From contig NZ_AJYQ02000064.1 of NCBI RefSeq assembly GCF_000287055.2, positions 1-62,779 on the forward strand: a DNA stretch of 62,779 nt, in the 5' to 3' direction. Below, piece after piece: positions 7,527 to 16,968 of the stretch. A program made the position numbers and the translations under genes. This DNA comes from Vibrio genomosp. F10 str. ZF-129 (GTDB lineage: Bacteria; Pseudomonadota; Gammaproteobacteria; Enterobacterales; Vibrionaceae). Each line of letters opens with the position of its first letter. Position 1 is the stretch's first letter. Below the pieces are notes generated by a model. It worked only from the letters and a program-made list of their open reading frames with translations, did no database searches and was not told the origin of the DNA.

Positions 7527-7912
7527 ACCTTTTTACACGTAATGCATCTACGTAATGTACTGTTAAGTCGTAATAAAGTGGTCATAATTTACGCTAAATG
7601 AACACCTTAACCATGAGCGCTGACCATATCAAAAAGAAGGAGAACATTGGAATGGATGGGAATACTTTGTTACATGTTTCTTGGTGGCATAAGCGTGTCG
7701 ATAAATGGACGCTTCACGATTAAAGTCGGATATCCAGTATGTTTGTTTGGGGGACGGTATCAAGGGTGTTTAGCATTGCTTTAGTAAGAATGATTTATTA
7801 ACAATGATTGAGTAACAATTGATAGACCTACTTGCGACTCTGATTTAGATTAGCGCTTAAGCTAGAATTTTATGTTTTCATATTGTTTACATCACGCGAC
7901 AAGGAAATACAG
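7527..7912. other. Gap with a possible 41-codon ORF
   Basis: The gap separates divergent genes. On the plus strand an ORF at 7598-7723 (41 codons) contains an internal ATG at 7652 preceded by AAGGAGA, giving a 23-residue peptide MDGNTLLHVSWWHKRVDKWT plus LHD. Three Trp codons in 23 is unusual. It may be a small protein, but nothing downstream ties it to tryptophan. The segment 7724-7912 should contain the promoter of the oxidoreductase; I see no clear operator. Confidence 0.35.
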
Positions 7913-8893
7913 ATGATCAGACTCGCTGTCATTGGAACGAACTGGATCACCGATCAATTTATTGAGGCGGCTCTATCGACGGGGCTCTATCAGCTATCAG
8001 GCGTTTACTCGCGAAGTCTTGAGAGTGCACAGCAGTTTTCAGAGAAATATGCTTCACCCAAACTGTTTACCGATTTTGAAGCCTTAGCTCACTCGACGCT
8101 GATTGATGCCGTTTACATCGCCAGTCCAAACTCTTTTCATGCTCCACAAGCAAAGCGTCTTCTTGAGGCGAAAAAACACGTTATTTGTGAAAAGCCACTG
8201 GCTTCAAATTATGCGTTAGCAGAGCAACTTTACCAAACTGCGAAAGACAATGAAGTCGTGCTGTTTGAAGCTTTCATGACACCGCATCTCCCCAACTTCA
8301 AGGTGTTAGAACAACAACTGACCACCATTGGCTCGTTAAGAAAAGCGACCATCAGCTACTGTCAGTACTCTTCTCGCTATCCGAAGTACCTTAACGGGGA
8401 AAACCCGAATACTTTCAATCCAACATTTTCCAATGGCTCGGTTATGGACATTGGCTATTACTGTGTTGGCGCCGCGATAGCACTGTTCGGAGAGCCTAAA
8501 TCAATCAGTGCTCAAGCCCATTTACTTGACTCAGGTGTTGATGGTAATGGCACTATTATTTTCCAATACTCAGGCTTTGATGTGGTGATTAACCATTCCA
8601 AAACCAGTGATTCTTATTTACCCAGTGAATTTCAGGGTGAAGAGGCTGCTCTGCACGTTGATATGATTTCCATTTGTAATTCAGTGATAAAAATCACCCG
8701 TGGAGGCGACAAGCAAGACCTCAGTGTTGAGCAAACAGCAAACCGAATGGTTTACGAAGCAAACGTGTTCGCTCAGCAGGCTTTGGAAAATTCGATGGAC
8801 GAACAGCACACTGCGCGTTCTTTGCTGGTGGCTAAAGTGCTCACAGAAATACGCCGTCAAACAGGGGTGGTTTTTCCAACTGATCCAGCTTGA
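7913..8893 (+). CDS. Gfo/Idh/MocA-family NAD(P)-dependent oxidoreductase
   Basis: This 326-residue dehydrogenase has an N-terminal Rossmann fold (MIRLAVIGTNWITDQFIEAA) and a C-terminal alpha/beta substrate domain. The family motif EKP is at residues 93-95 (CEKPLASNY), with its lysine expected in catalysis. The substrate is probably a sugar or cyclitol but cannot be read from sequence. I take the ATG at 7913 because it follows ACAAGGAAA at good spacing and lies next to the first strand; the 10-residue upstream extension from 7883 is unlikely. The gene lies upstream of an OsmC gene on the same strand with a 65-nt gap, so co-transcription is possible. Confidence 0.9.
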   Translation: MIRLAVIGTNWITDQFIEAALSTGLYQLSGVYSRSLESAQQFSEKYASPKLFTDFEALAHSTLIDAVYIASPNSFHAPQAKRLLEAKKHVICEKPLASNYALAEQLYQTAKDNEVVLFEAFMTPHLPNFKVLEQQLTTIGSLRKATISYCQYSSRYPKYLNGENPNTFNPTFSNGSVMDIGYYCVGAAIALFGEPKSISAQAHLLDSGVDGNGTIIFQYSGFDVVINHSKTSDSYLPSEFQGEEAALHVDMISICNSVIKITRGGDKQDLSVEQTANRMVYEANVFAQQALENSMDEQHTARSLLVAKVLTEIRRQTGVVFPTDPA

Positions 8894-8958
8894 TTGAATT
8901 GCGTGATAACAGCATTCCCTGTTATCGTGCGCGTAAGATTTAATGTTGTTTAAGAGAT

Positions 8959-9363
8959 ATGAATATGCAAGCTGAAGTAAAATGGGTTGGAGAGTTTAAG
9001 TTCTTGGGTCAATCCCAGTCTGGTCATTCTATCGTTATGGATGGCAATGGTGGAGCAACAGCGCCTAGCCCGATGGAGATGCTACTCATGGCCGCTGGCG
9101 GTTGTAGCTCTGTGGATGTGGTAGATGGCTTAAAAGAAGCGGGTCAGCAGGTGAGTGAATGTGTGGCTAAATTGACGACTGAGCGTCGAGAAGTCGCACC
9201 GCGTATTTTTACCCAAGTTAACATTCATTTTGTTGTGTCTGGTACATCACTTGATGCCGACATTGTTGCGAAAGTCGCGGCCGATTCGTTAGAAAAATAT
9301 TGCTCGGTTTGCTTAATGTTAGGTCAAGGCGTAGAAATGACACACAGTTGGGAAATTGTGTAA
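8959..9363 (+). CDS. OsmC-family peroxidase-like protein
   Basis: This is a 134-residue OsmC/Ohr-superfamily protein. Both family cysteines are present, in AAGGCSSVDVV and in EKYCSVC near residue 114, with the usual PSPMEMLLMA helix before the first. Such proteins reduce organic hydroperoxides with the cysteine pair, though many in this YhfA-like branch are uncharacterised. It is cytosolic with no signal peptide. A bidirectional terminator directly follows its stop and is shared with the convergent helicase gene. Confidence 0.9.
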   Translation: MNMQAEVKWVGEFKFLGQSQSGHSIVMDGNGGATAPSPMEMLLMAAGGCSSVDVVDGLKEAGQQVSECVAKLTTERREVAPRIFTQVNIHFVVSGTSLDADIVAKVAADSLEKYCSVCLMLGQGVEMTHSWEIV

Positions 9364-9382
9364 TCTGCCGATATGTTTGTAT

Positions 9383-9419
9383 AAAAAAGGCTTTACCTGA
9401 TGAGGGTAAAGCCTTTTTT
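9383..9419. terminator. Bidirectional Rho-independent terminator
   Basis: AAAAAAGGCTTTACC (9383-9397) and GGTAAAGCCTTTTTT (9405-9419) are perfect complements around a 7-nt loop, with A and T runs on each side. It serves both the OsmC gene (+) and the helicase gene (-). Confidence 0.95.
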
Positions 9420-9437
9420 GATTCGCTTAACGAGCGA

Positions 9438-10628
9438 TCAGTTCTGCTCACGTTTATGTTTTGGTACATAGTTTAGAATCGAAATTGGTACATCTTTGGT
9501 TGGCGTGAATCCGTCAATTTCTCTTCGTTCGATCAAATGGCCCAAACGACTCTCGATCATACATAGATTCTTGAAGTTATCGCGAGAAACAAATGAAATC
9601 GCTTCGCCTTTTGCACCCGCACGACCAGTACGCCCGATTCGGTGAACGTACTCATCCGCTGGGAATGGAAGATCGTAGTTCAATACCCGAGTAAGGTTTT
9701 CAATATCGATACCACGTGCCGCCACGCCCGTAGCCACTAGGAACTTGATGTTGCCATCTTTAAAGTCTGCAAGCAGTTGGGAACGAACGTCTTGGCTTCG
9801 GCCACTGTGGAAAGACTCTGCGGCAATACCACGCTTCTCGAGTTGTGAGACGAGCTTCGCTGCCCCTTTTTTAGTTTCAATAAAGATAAGGGCCTGATCC
9901 CAATTATTCTCTTGGATCATATGGCTAAGTAGTGCCGATTTTTTGTCTTTGTCGACTGTAACCAACCACTGCTCAATCGTATCTTTTGAGGCACTGTGTT
10001 TGGCGATAGAAATTTCAGCAGGGTCATCAATGGCTGATTTAGCCAAGTCGCGTACTGGGTTGGATAACGTCGCAGAGAAAAGCAGGTTTTGAATGTTTTG
10101 TGGCAATCGTGCGATGATCTTATTGATGTCTTCAATAAAACCCATATCGAGCATTCTATCCGCTTCATCCAGTACAAACGTTTCAACTTCTTCAAAATGA
10201 ACCGCATGTTGCCCGTACAAGTCTAAAAGTCTGCCCGGTGTTGCGACCAAAATATCGATACCGTCAATCAGCAGTTGTTTTTGAGGCTTTTCACTGACGC
10301 CACCAAATATCGCCGTTGATGTTAGGTTAAGGTGCTTACCATATTCGGTCACACTCTTGTTGACTTGAATGGCAAGCTCGCGAGTTGGCGTTAAGATTAA
10401 CGCTCGAATGCGTTTTTTACGTTGGGTTTCCCCTTTACTCAGCATCTCAAGAATGGGTAACACAAAACTCGCCGTTTTACCGGTACCCGTTTGAGCTGCA
10501 GCAATCAGGTTTTGGCCAGACAATACAAGCGGAATCGCCTTTTGCTGAATTTCGGTCGGTTTGTCATAACCTAATTCATTGATTGCTTGTAGTAGTGGAT
10601 CGCTTAATCCTAGTTTAGAAAATGGCAT
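9438..10628 (-). CDS. rhlE: DEAD-box ATP-dependent RNA helicase, RhlE type
   Basis: This 396-residue two-domain RNA helicase contains all core motifs: Q motif PTEIQQ, Walker A AAQTGTGKT (44-52), PTRELAIQ, TPGRLLDL, DEAD, SAT, then VATGVAARGIDI and HRIGRTGRAG in the second RecA domain. It ends soon after the core (VPKHKREQN), so it lacks the long basic tail of larger RhlE or SrmB proteins. The likely role is RNA or ribosome remodelling, for instance at low temperature. The RhlE assignment rests on overall sequence style; other short DEAD-box paralogues cannot be excluded. Confidence 0.85.
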   Translation of the reverse strand: MPFSKLGLSDPLLQAINELGYDKPTEIQQKAIPLVLSGQNLIAAAQTGTGKTASFVLPILEMLSKGETQRKKRIRALILTPTRELAIQVNKSVTEYGKHLNLTSTAIFGGVSEKPQKQLLIDGIDILVATPGRLLDLYGQHAVHFEEVETFVLDEADRMLDMGFIEDINKIIARLPQNIQNLLFSATLSNPVRDLAKSAIDDPAEISIAKHSASKDTIEQWLVTVDKDKKSALLSHMIQENNWDQALIFIETKKGAAKLVSQLEKRGIAAESFHSGRSQDVRSQLLADFKDGNIKFLVATGVAARGIDIENLTRVLNYDLPFPADEYVHRIGRTGRAGAKGEAISFVSRDNFKNLCMIESRLGHLIERREIDGFTPTKDVPISILNYVPKHKREQN

Positions 10629-10764
10629 TGATTGTCTCGGTAAGGGTCAATAAAGGTATGATAGCGCGAAATGTGTAACACCAAAATGTGCAACACTATA
10701 GGAGCATCGTAAAGTGGCGCATTTTAACACGCGTACAATGCATGCCAAGCGGTTTGCATCAATA

Positions 10765-11403
10765 TCACGATTGTTTTGTTGCGCGCAGTAGTGTGCCAAT
10801 TGCACTTTTTTTAGTCTGACTGATGGTTTTCATCAGAGCAAAAGTGACATCGGAATGAGTGTGTTGTTCAACATCTTCCACCATAGACAACCACAGTTTT
10901 GCAGTGACCTCTGCATCGGCTAGGGCTCGGTGAAAAACACCGTCATTGTCGATATGTCGATGCTTGACGAGTTCGCCCAATTTATGGCTTGGGGCGTCTT
11001 GGATCAGTCTTCTAGCGACAAGTAAAGAACAGACAAACTGACCATTGTATGATCGATTGATGAGCTCCAATTCAGCGTCGAGAAATCGTTGGTCAAAAGA
11101 GGCATTGTGGGCGACTAAATGACTGTTTTGAATAAAGTCACTAAATTCATTCATAACCTGCTGGTTACTGGGTGCCTGTTTCAGCATGTTATTGGTTATC
11201 CCTGTATACCCTTCAATAAAACTGCTGACACGAAAGCCAGGGTTCATGAGCTGCTGAAAGCTATCAATAACTTTTCCGTGTTGAAGTTTAACGGCACCGA
11301 TTTCAATCGCTCGATCGCCTTGATTAGGGGAAAGCCCCGTTGTTTCGAAATCGAGTACGATAATGGATTTGGCGGAGGTAGGAATCATGGTAAACCTAGA
11401 CAT
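10765..11403 (-). CDS. DnaQ-like DEDDh 3'-5' exonuclease
   Basis: This is a 212-residue exonuclease of the DnaQ superfamily. Its acidic metal-binding residues are visible: D18 and E20 in [10 protein letters not shown]104 in HNASFD, and H158 and D163 in [10 protein letters not shown]. It is smaller than DNA polymerase III epsilon and has no polymerase-binding tail, so it is probably a stand-alone nuclease that trims DNA or RNA ends. The start is uncertain: the ATG at 11403 has no clear ribosome site and the ATG five codons later is an alternative. It is divergent from the next gene. Confidence 0.88.
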   Translation of the reverse strand: MSRFTMIPTSAKSIIVLDFETTGLSPNQGDRAIEIGAVKLQHGKVIDSFQQLMNPGFRVSSFIEGYTGITNNMLKQAPSNQQVMNEFSDFIQNSHLVAHNASFDQRFLDAELELINRSYNGQFVCSLLVARRLIQDAPSHKLGELVKHRHIDNDGVFHRALADAEVTAKLWLSMVEDVEQHTHSDVTFALMKTISQTKKSAIGTLLRATKQS

Positions 11404-11524
11404 AATGAAAAGTACAAGCGCAATGATAACAAGGATCTCACCAGGTAAACTAGCGATTTACTTTCGTTGGCGTTGTTCTTAGATTATTAATGCTAATTAA
11501 CGAAAAATCAGAAGAGTGAGTGAC

Positions 11525-11959
11525 ATGAATAAAGAGAAGGTTTATTTGCAGTTATTCCATCGTGAATGCAAAGGCTCTCCCGCTATTGAGATGGAAACGG
11601 TAGACAATGAGTGGTTAAACACATTGGATTATAAGAATTGGCTAGCGAGTAAGAGTGATATTCTACAAGACGAAGTGACGGATTCTCTTTGGATAAAAAC
11701 ATGCACAGAAGGGTACATTACCGAGGTTGAGTTCTTGCCAGATGGAACGTTGAACGAGTTCAAATTGTTTGACCGCTTACCGACAACAGGGCATTGGGCG
11801 CTTGTTGAGGGTGTGCTCAGCGTTTCTATTTCTAAGGGCGACAACCGATATCAATTTTTTGTGATTGGTCGAAGGGAGAATAGTATCTATTCAGCCATTG
11901 AGTACAAAAATAACCAATTACATTCTTACCTTAAGCTCATACCCTCTCGGCCCAAATGA
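11525..11959 (+). CDS. Conserved-looking hypothetical protein, 144 residues
   Basis: I do not recognise a family. The protein is soluble, acidic to neutral, with several Trp residues and strand-rich segments in the middle (EGYITEVEFLPDGTLNEFKL, ALVEGVLSVSISKGDNRYQF), suggesting a small beta-barrel or lipocalin-like fold. There is no signal peptide. The ATG at 11525 is used; a GTG three codons upstream at 11516 is an alternative. Its codon use resembles the neighbours. It lies 99 nt before a periplasmic binding protein on the same strand. Confidence 0.7.
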   Translation: MNKEKVYLQLFHRECKGSPAIEMETVDNEWLNTLDYKNWLASKSDILQDEVTDSLWIKTCTEGYITEVEFLPDGTLNEFKLFDRLPTTGHWALVEGVLSVSISKGDNRYQFFVIGRRENSIYSAIEYKNNQLHSYLKLIPSRPK

Positions 11960-12058
11960 GTTTATTCACTATCATGGTGTATTTGTATTCTAATATTGAC
12001 TTAACTCGTTCCGTGTCCGTTAATTATGTTATGCGGTTAGTAGATACTGAGGCGAACA

Positions 12059-12832
12059 ATGAGAGGAGCTTTTTGTTTTTTCCTGTTTTTTTTATTTTCT
12101 TCAACTGCTTATGCCCAAATAGAAGTAGTCGTGTATGGCGACGATTCCTACCCCCCTTACTCGTATACTGAAGACGGGCAAATGAAAGGTATTTATACCG
12201 AGATACTGAGCCGAGCTTTTTCTCGTATGCCCGATTATAAGGTGACTCTTCAAGGTCGACCATGGAAGCGAGGTTTACTTGAAATAAGTCATGGGAAAAT
12301 ATTTGCTCTGTACCCACCTTACAAGCGCGAAATACAGCGGCCATACATGGAATACGACTTTCCTATCCTTAATGAAACACTGATCGTTATTTGTGGTGAA
12401 AAAGTGCTGTCTTCACCTAAACCCACATGGCCAAATGACTATCTGGGGCTAACGATCGGTAGCAATATTGGTTTCTCATCAGGAGGCGCTGAATACAGAA
12501 AACTTGTTGAAGCTGAAATGATTCAATCGGATGCCGTCTCAGGAACGTCTAGCAATCTGTTAAAGCTTATTGCGGGTAGAATTGACTGTTACATGAACGA
12601 TGAATTGTCCATTCAGTGGGAGCTAAAACAACTTCAAAAAGTTGGTAAATACCAGGGAAAAGGGCTTAAAGTTGGCACGACGATAAGTTCAGAGCATGGC
12701 TACCTTGGATTTTCTGCAAATGGCGAGAATTTTCCTTTTAAAGCGCATTTCAAGAGTCAATACCAACAGGCTTTATCAGAGCTGAAAAAGAGCGGAGAGA
12801 TTCAAAGGATAGTTGAAGACTTCGTGCAGTGA
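12059..12832 (+). CDS. Periplasmic solute-binding protein, family 3 type
   Basis: This 257-residue exported protein has a signal peptide (MRGAFCFFLFFLFSSTAYA, cleavage probably after residue 19). The mature chain begins with VVYGDDSYPPYSY, the opening strand of amino-acid-type binding proteins, followed by GIYTEILSRAF. No permease or ATPase gene is adjacent, so it may act as a sensor-type or orphan binding protein, as many such Vibrio genes do. The ligand is unknown. The ATG at 12059 fits the signal peptide. Confidence 0.85.
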   Translation: MRGAFCFFLFFLFSSTAYAQIEVVVYGDDSYPPYSYTEDGQMKGIYTEILSRAFSRMPDYKVTLQGRPWKRGLLEISHGKIFALYPPYKREIQRPYMEYDFPILNETLIVICGEKVLSSPKPTWPNDYLGLTIGSNIGFSSGGAEYRKLVEAEMIQSDAVSGTSSNLLKLIAGRIDCYMNDELSIQWELKQLQKVGKYQGKGLKVGTTISSEHGYLGFSANGENFPFKAHFKSQYQQALSELKKSGEIQRIVEDFVQ

Positions 12833-12909
12833 CTTCGTTTTGTGGTTGCGCATTAAAGCGAGATAATGCCTGAATATTATTAGAAAGGTCGACGAAGGGT
12901 CACGCTGAA

Positions 12910-13980
12910 CTACTTATGTCTGCTTTTTTCGTTCCAGCAGCACACTCGATTACGTCCTGAATTTTTTGCGTCATAGAGGGCTGCATCTGCGCGTGATAGG
13001 ACATCACGAAAGTTCTGATCAGATAGTTTTGGGGAAGAGATACCAATGCTCACCGTACAGATAAGAGGTTTTTTCTTGTAGTAAGTGACCATCCCTTCAA
13101 TGGACAAACGGTATTTCTCTGCGAGTGCGGCGGCATCAGCTTCTGTCACCTCACTCAGTAATAAGACGAACTCTTCTCCGCCTAACCGAGCGAACACGTC
13201 ACATTTACGTTTTATGTCTTGGATCTTTTTTGTCATTGCGATGAGGAACTCATCCCCACCTAAATGTCCATGTTGGTCATTGAGCTGTTTGAAATAGTCA
13301 ATATCGATAATAAGCAAAGCATAGTTTTTATCAAACGCTCTTGGCTTATCATTAATTAACTGGGTAGCTTCAAAGAAAGCCCGTCGATTCATGATTCCTG
13401 TCAATGCATCGATGTTTGCTAGAAGTTCCATTTCTAGTATGTGCTGCTGCACTCGCACTTGAGAGGCAATCCAACTCACCAAGCTCGAAATAACGCGGGC
13501 ATCTTGTTCATGAAAGTGGTTTTTATCATGGTGTCCGATATTAATAGTGCCATAACATTTACCGTTGCTAACCAGTGGGGCATCCATGCAAGACAGCAAA
13601 CCGCCTTTCGCTAACCATTGACAATCTAACCATGCCTCGCGGCTGGTATCGTTACAAATGGCCAGTTTTTCACACGTAAAAACATGTCCAACCATCGTGT
13701 TAGCGATCGGAATCCGATGATCAAGCGGTATAGCTTCATTCCCGCTTAGTGCAAACAAAGACAAAAAATCCGGTTCTTGTTGTAAAGCGATACTGACCCG
13801 ATCCGATTGAAAGATCTGTTTAATCCAAAATGAAGTACTGCGGAGTATGTCTCCTAAGGTTTTGGCTTGAGACAGTTCATCAAAGAATTCCAAAGGGAAA
13901 TAGGTATGTTTTCCACTTTGGAGTTCTTTGGATCTCGTATTTGTAGGGTCATGGTTCAATTCAAACATCCTTTTCTTCAA
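12910..13980 (-). CDS. GAF-GGEEF diguanylate cyclase
   Basis: This 356-residue protein would make c-di-GMP from GTP. A GAF sensory domain spans about residues 35-180 and a cyclase domain 185-350. The active-site loop is GGEEF at 267-271. The inhibitory site RxxD (R258-K-C-D261) lies five residues before it, so product inhibition is expected. The string GGDEF at 241-245 is only the HGHxxGDxxL helix motif, not the active site. There is no membrane helix, so it is cytosolic. The signal bound by the GAF domain is unknown. Confidence 0.93.
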   Translation of the reverse strand: MKKRMFELNHDPTNTRSKELQSGKHTYFPLEFFDELSQAKTLGDILRSTSFWIKQIFQSDRVSIALQQEPDFLSLFALSGNEAIPLDHRIPIANTMVGHVFTCEKLAICNDTSREAWLDCQWLAKGGLLSCMDAPLVSNGKCYGTINIGHHDKNHFHEQDARVISSLVSWIASQVRVQQHILEMELLANIDALTGIMNRRAFFEATQLINDKPRAFDKNYALLIIDIDYFKQLNDQHGHLGGDEFLIAMTKKIQDIKRKCDVFARLGGEEFVLLLSEVTEADAAALAEKYRLSIEGMVTYYKKKPLICTVSIGISSPKLSDQNFRDVLSRADAALYDAKNSGRNRVCCWNEKSRHK

Positions 13981-14229
13981 TGTATAGGGGGCGATGTTAT
14001 GTAATCTAAAAGTTTAGGAAACGTATTGGTGAATTGCCATTCATCATTAATGATTAATCGGTCAATAATCTGAAGTATGAAGACCTTTTAACCCTTGTTA
14101 TTACCTTTTAGTATATTTCTCATGGCATCGCTAATTACATAGATGCACAAAACGATTACACTTCACGCCGATACATCAATAGTCGATTTTCCCACGAAAC
14201 TGTTTTTCCTAGTAATAAAGAGAGCCACC

Positions 14230-14904
14230 ATGAAGTACGATTGGATTTTATTTGACGCTGACGAGACCCTGTTCCACTTCGATTCTTTTAAAGGGATGCA
14301 GTTGATGTTTTCGCGCAAAGGTGTGGATTTCACTCAGAATGATTTTGATGCTTATCAGCAAGTGAACAAGCCGCTTTGGGTTGATTATCAAAATGGTGAC
14401 ATTACCGCATACGAGTTGAAGCATGTACGGTTCGATGGGTGGGCAAATAAACTGAATACGACAACGGCAGAGCTCAATTCTGCCTTTTTAGAAGCCATGG
14501 CAGACATATGTACATTGCTACCTGGCGCAAAAGAACTCATGGAAGGGCTAGCCGGAAAAGCAAAACTGGGTATTATTACCAATGGATTCACTGAGCTTCA
14601 AGCTATTCGCTTAGAAAGAACAGGAATGACCGACTATTTCGAGCATGTGGTGATTTCTGAAGAAGTGGGTGTGGCGAAACCGGATGGCGACATTTTTGCA
14701 CATGCGATGGAAAAAATGGGTAACCCATGTAAATCGAAAGTGCTGATGGTTGGGGATAACCTCCACTCTGATATTGTCGGTGGCCTGAACTTCGGAATTG
14801 AAACATGCTGGCTTAATTCCAACAATGTTTGCTCGGTGGAAGGGATAGAGCCTCACCACACGGTTGATTCATTGCATCAGCTTAAAACCATTTTGCTGGG
14901 TTAA
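14230..14904 (+). CDS. yjjG: YjjG-type HAD pyrimidine 5'-nucleotidase
   Basis: This 224-residue HAD phosphatase aligns along its whole length with E. coli YjjG as I remember it (225 residues), for example [32 protein letters not shown] and [11 protein letters not shown]. YjjG dephosphorylates pyrimidine nucleotides such as dUMP and dTMP and protects against non-canonical pyrimidines. The catalytic motif DxD is D-A-D near residues 9-11; the final motif is GDNLHSDI. The ATG at 14230 matches the family start; the upstream in-frame extension to 14143 does not. Confidence 0.95.
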   Translation: MKYDWILFDADETLFHFDSFKGMQLMFSRKGVDFTQNDFDAYQQVNKPLWVDYQNGDITAYELKHVRFDGWANKLNTTTAELNSAFLEAMADICTLLPGAKELMEGLAGKAKLGIITNGFTELQAIRLERTGMTDYFEHVVISEEVGVAKPDGDIFAHAMEKMGNPCKSKVLMVGDNLHSDIVGGLNFGIETCWLNSNNVCSVEGIEPHHTVDSLHQLKTILLG

Positions 14905-15117
14905 TTCTTCAGATTCTTGGTCACTTTTCCTTTTTTGGTGTGCAATTGCAGCCAATATCATGCTCTATGCCTATACTTTTACGGCATCAGGACAACAGAC
15001 GCTGTATAACGTTATTCAGGTTCTTGAAAGCGTCTTTTAATGAGCGGTATTGATAGCAGCGTTGTTAGATAAAGGCGTGCATGGTAATGGGATCAAGATG
15101 AGCAAATACAATCCATT

Positions 15118-15152
15118 AAAAAAGCCCTAAGTCAGTAGATTAGGGCTTTTTT
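15118..15152. terminator. Bidirectional Rho-independent terminator
   Basis: AAAAAAGCCCTAA (15118-15130) and TTAGGGCTTTTTT (15140-15152) are perfect complements with a 9-nt loop. It lies 35 nt past the stop of the minus-strand transporter gene and 214 nt past yjjG. Confidence 0.93.
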
Positions 15153-15186
15153 CTTACTGGAACCGCGTGTTTATTGAAACAGGTTT

Positions 15187-16662
15187 TTAGCTCTTTGCTT
15201 CTACCAGTTCCGGTTGTTCAGCTTCTTTGGCTGCTGCAAGCATCTTACGAATAATAACCGATGAGATAAATGCAATACCCACCATCACCACGGCTAGAAT
15301 GGTTAATAGTTGGAAGTAATCGCCATAAACCGTTTGTACGATTTCTTGCGTCAATTCCTGACCTTTTTCCAGTGCGATAGAGGTTGAGAACACTGCTCCT
15401 ACAATACCACTTAGTGCAATCGCAACAGAGAATAGGCTTACTGAGAAATTTTCGATGTGTTTAGGTGCGACAGAAAGGATAAAGGCCACCACTAAGCTAC
15501 CAACAATGACTTCTGCAAATGCTTGGAAGAAGTGGATCACTAAGAACACTTCAGGTCGAATAACCACATCTTCACCTACACCCATTACTGCCATGGTTAA
15601 AATACCAAATGCGATCGCCGTACAGATAAATGAGAAACCAATCTTGGTGGCCGTCGAGAAGCTGACACCACGCTTTTCAAGTGATGAGAACGTAACCGCA
15701 ATCACTGGGCCTGCCACTATACACCATAGAGGGTTCATTGCCATTGAGGCCTCTGGTGCGATAGGAATCAAGCCGAATAGGTCGCCACGCATGGTGTTGA
15801 TGGTTACCATGGTCATGGAGGTCATCATTTGACCATAGTAAACAAAGAAGCATGTGGTTAAGACCACCATGATCAGGATTGTCCCCATTTTTAAGGCGTC
15901 AGACTTATTCGCCTTAAGCATTAATGAGATGAAGTACAAAATCGCGGCAGCGCCAATGGCATAAACGATATTTTGACCGATATCCATGTTCGAGAACATA
16001 AAGAATACCAAGCCTACCATTGCAGTAGAAAGAGCGAAGAAAGCGACCCAGTTTTTCATTGTTACTGGTGCTTGGTCAATATCGGCGGCAACGCTAACGA
16101 GCTGCTTGTTAAAGATAATCAGGGTAATAAACGCAAAGCCCGCCATGACGGCAGATAACATAAAGCTACCGTGAAAACCAATAACCAGCACGAACATCGG
16201 GAACAAGTATTGCCCCAATAGCGCACCCACATTGTTCACAGAGTAGTTGACAGGGTAACCATTCTCGAAGTCTTCTTCGCTAGAAAAAGTGCGTTTGTAT
16301 AAACTTGGGTAAGAAGGAGACATCAATCCGCGAGCGTAACTTGCTAATGCGATACCGACTAAGCTCATTGGAACATTTGTAGTCGATGCGCCAAGGATCA
16401 GCAAAATATATCCGAAGGAAAACGTGCCGTAAGAAATAGTGAGAGATCGATAGGATCCTAAAAATTTGTCGGCAATGAATCCGCCAGCGATCGCAAACAA
16501 TGGGCCAATGGATGAAAAGGCACCGACAACCATCATGGTATCGGCTTCGCTGTAGCCCAAGTCTTCTAAGAAAAAGCGAGTCAAGATGACCATGACCCCA
16601 TAGAACGATAGGCCAAACATCATTTGGCAGAACATCATTGATTTATTGAGTTTATTCCACAT
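15187..16662 (-). CDS. POT/PTR-family proton-dependent oligopeptide transporter
   Basis: This is a 491-residue inner-membrane MFS protein with about 12-14 hydrophobic helices. The N-terminal half carries POT-like features (GLSFYGVMVILTRFFLEDLGYS; GGFIADKFLGSYRS). It is expected to import di- or tripeptides with protons, though the substrate is unverified. I choose the ATG at 16662 (MWNKLNKSMMF) because of the GAGAT site 6 nt before it; the frame continues open to 16740 but that extension is polar and unlike the family. It lies downstream of the serine dehydratase gene on the same strand, so together they may take up and degrade serine-containing peptides. Confidence 0.88.
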   Translation of the reverse strand: MWNKLNKSMMFCQMMFGLSFYGVMVILTRFFLEDLGYSEADTMMVVGAFSSIGPLFAIAGGFIADKFLGSYRSLTISYGTFSFGYILLILGASTTNVPMSLVGIALASYARGLMSPSYPSLYKRTFSSEEDFENGYPVNYSVNNVGALLGQYLFPMFVLVIGFHGSFMLSAVMAGFAFITLIIFNKQLVSVAADIDQAPVTMKNWVAFFALSTAMVGLVFFMFSNMDIGQNIVYAIGAAAILYFISLMLKANKSDALKMGTILIMVVLTTCFFVYYGQMMTSMTMVTINTMRGDLFGLIPIAPEASMAMNPLWCIVAGPVIAVTFSSLEKRGVSFSTATKIGFSFICTAIAFGILTMAVMGVGEDVVIRPEVFLVIHFFQAFAEVIVGSLVVAFILSVAPKHIENFSVSLFSVAIALSGIVGAVFSTSIALEKGQELTQEIVQTVYGDYFQLLTILAVVMVGIAFISSVIIRKMLAAAKEAEQPELVEAKS

Positions 16663-16917
16663 AAATATCTCATTATTGGTTGATGTATTAGAGTTAACAT
16701 CTGCCAATTTTATCATTGGTAGTGTGTAATATTTTGACACAATTATCGCAGAATGAGCTTGATAGTCACGACTTTTTCTAATGTTCGCATTCGTTTTACT
16801 AATGTGAGTACCGTTATTTCCTTTATATCTATTGAGTAAACGATTGCTTCTAGAGTTAGGGCTGCTAATGAAAACTATGATTTCATTAATGAGTGCTTAT
16901 GGAGGGGCTGTAATACG

Positions 16918-16943
16918 AAAAAACGCCCACAGAAGTGGACGTT
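16918..16943 (-). terminator. Rho-independent terminator of sdaA
   Basis: On the minus strand AACGTCCAC pairs with GTGGGCGTT (one T.G) around TTCT and is followed by six T. It lies 26 nt past the sdaA stop. Confidence 0.85.
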
Positions 16944-16968
16944 GATTGAAGAATTAGGGTTGAATCAC

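Noticed and set aside
13238..13261. The string GGDEF at residues 241-245 of the GAF cyclase
   Set aside because: It is the HGHxxGDxxL helix of the domain; the true catalytic loop is GGEEF at 267-271.
14960..15040. 26-codon frame MLYAYTFTASGQQTLYNVIQ after yjjG
   Set aside because: No ribosome site, and the same frame is open upstream without a start. It may be a remnant.
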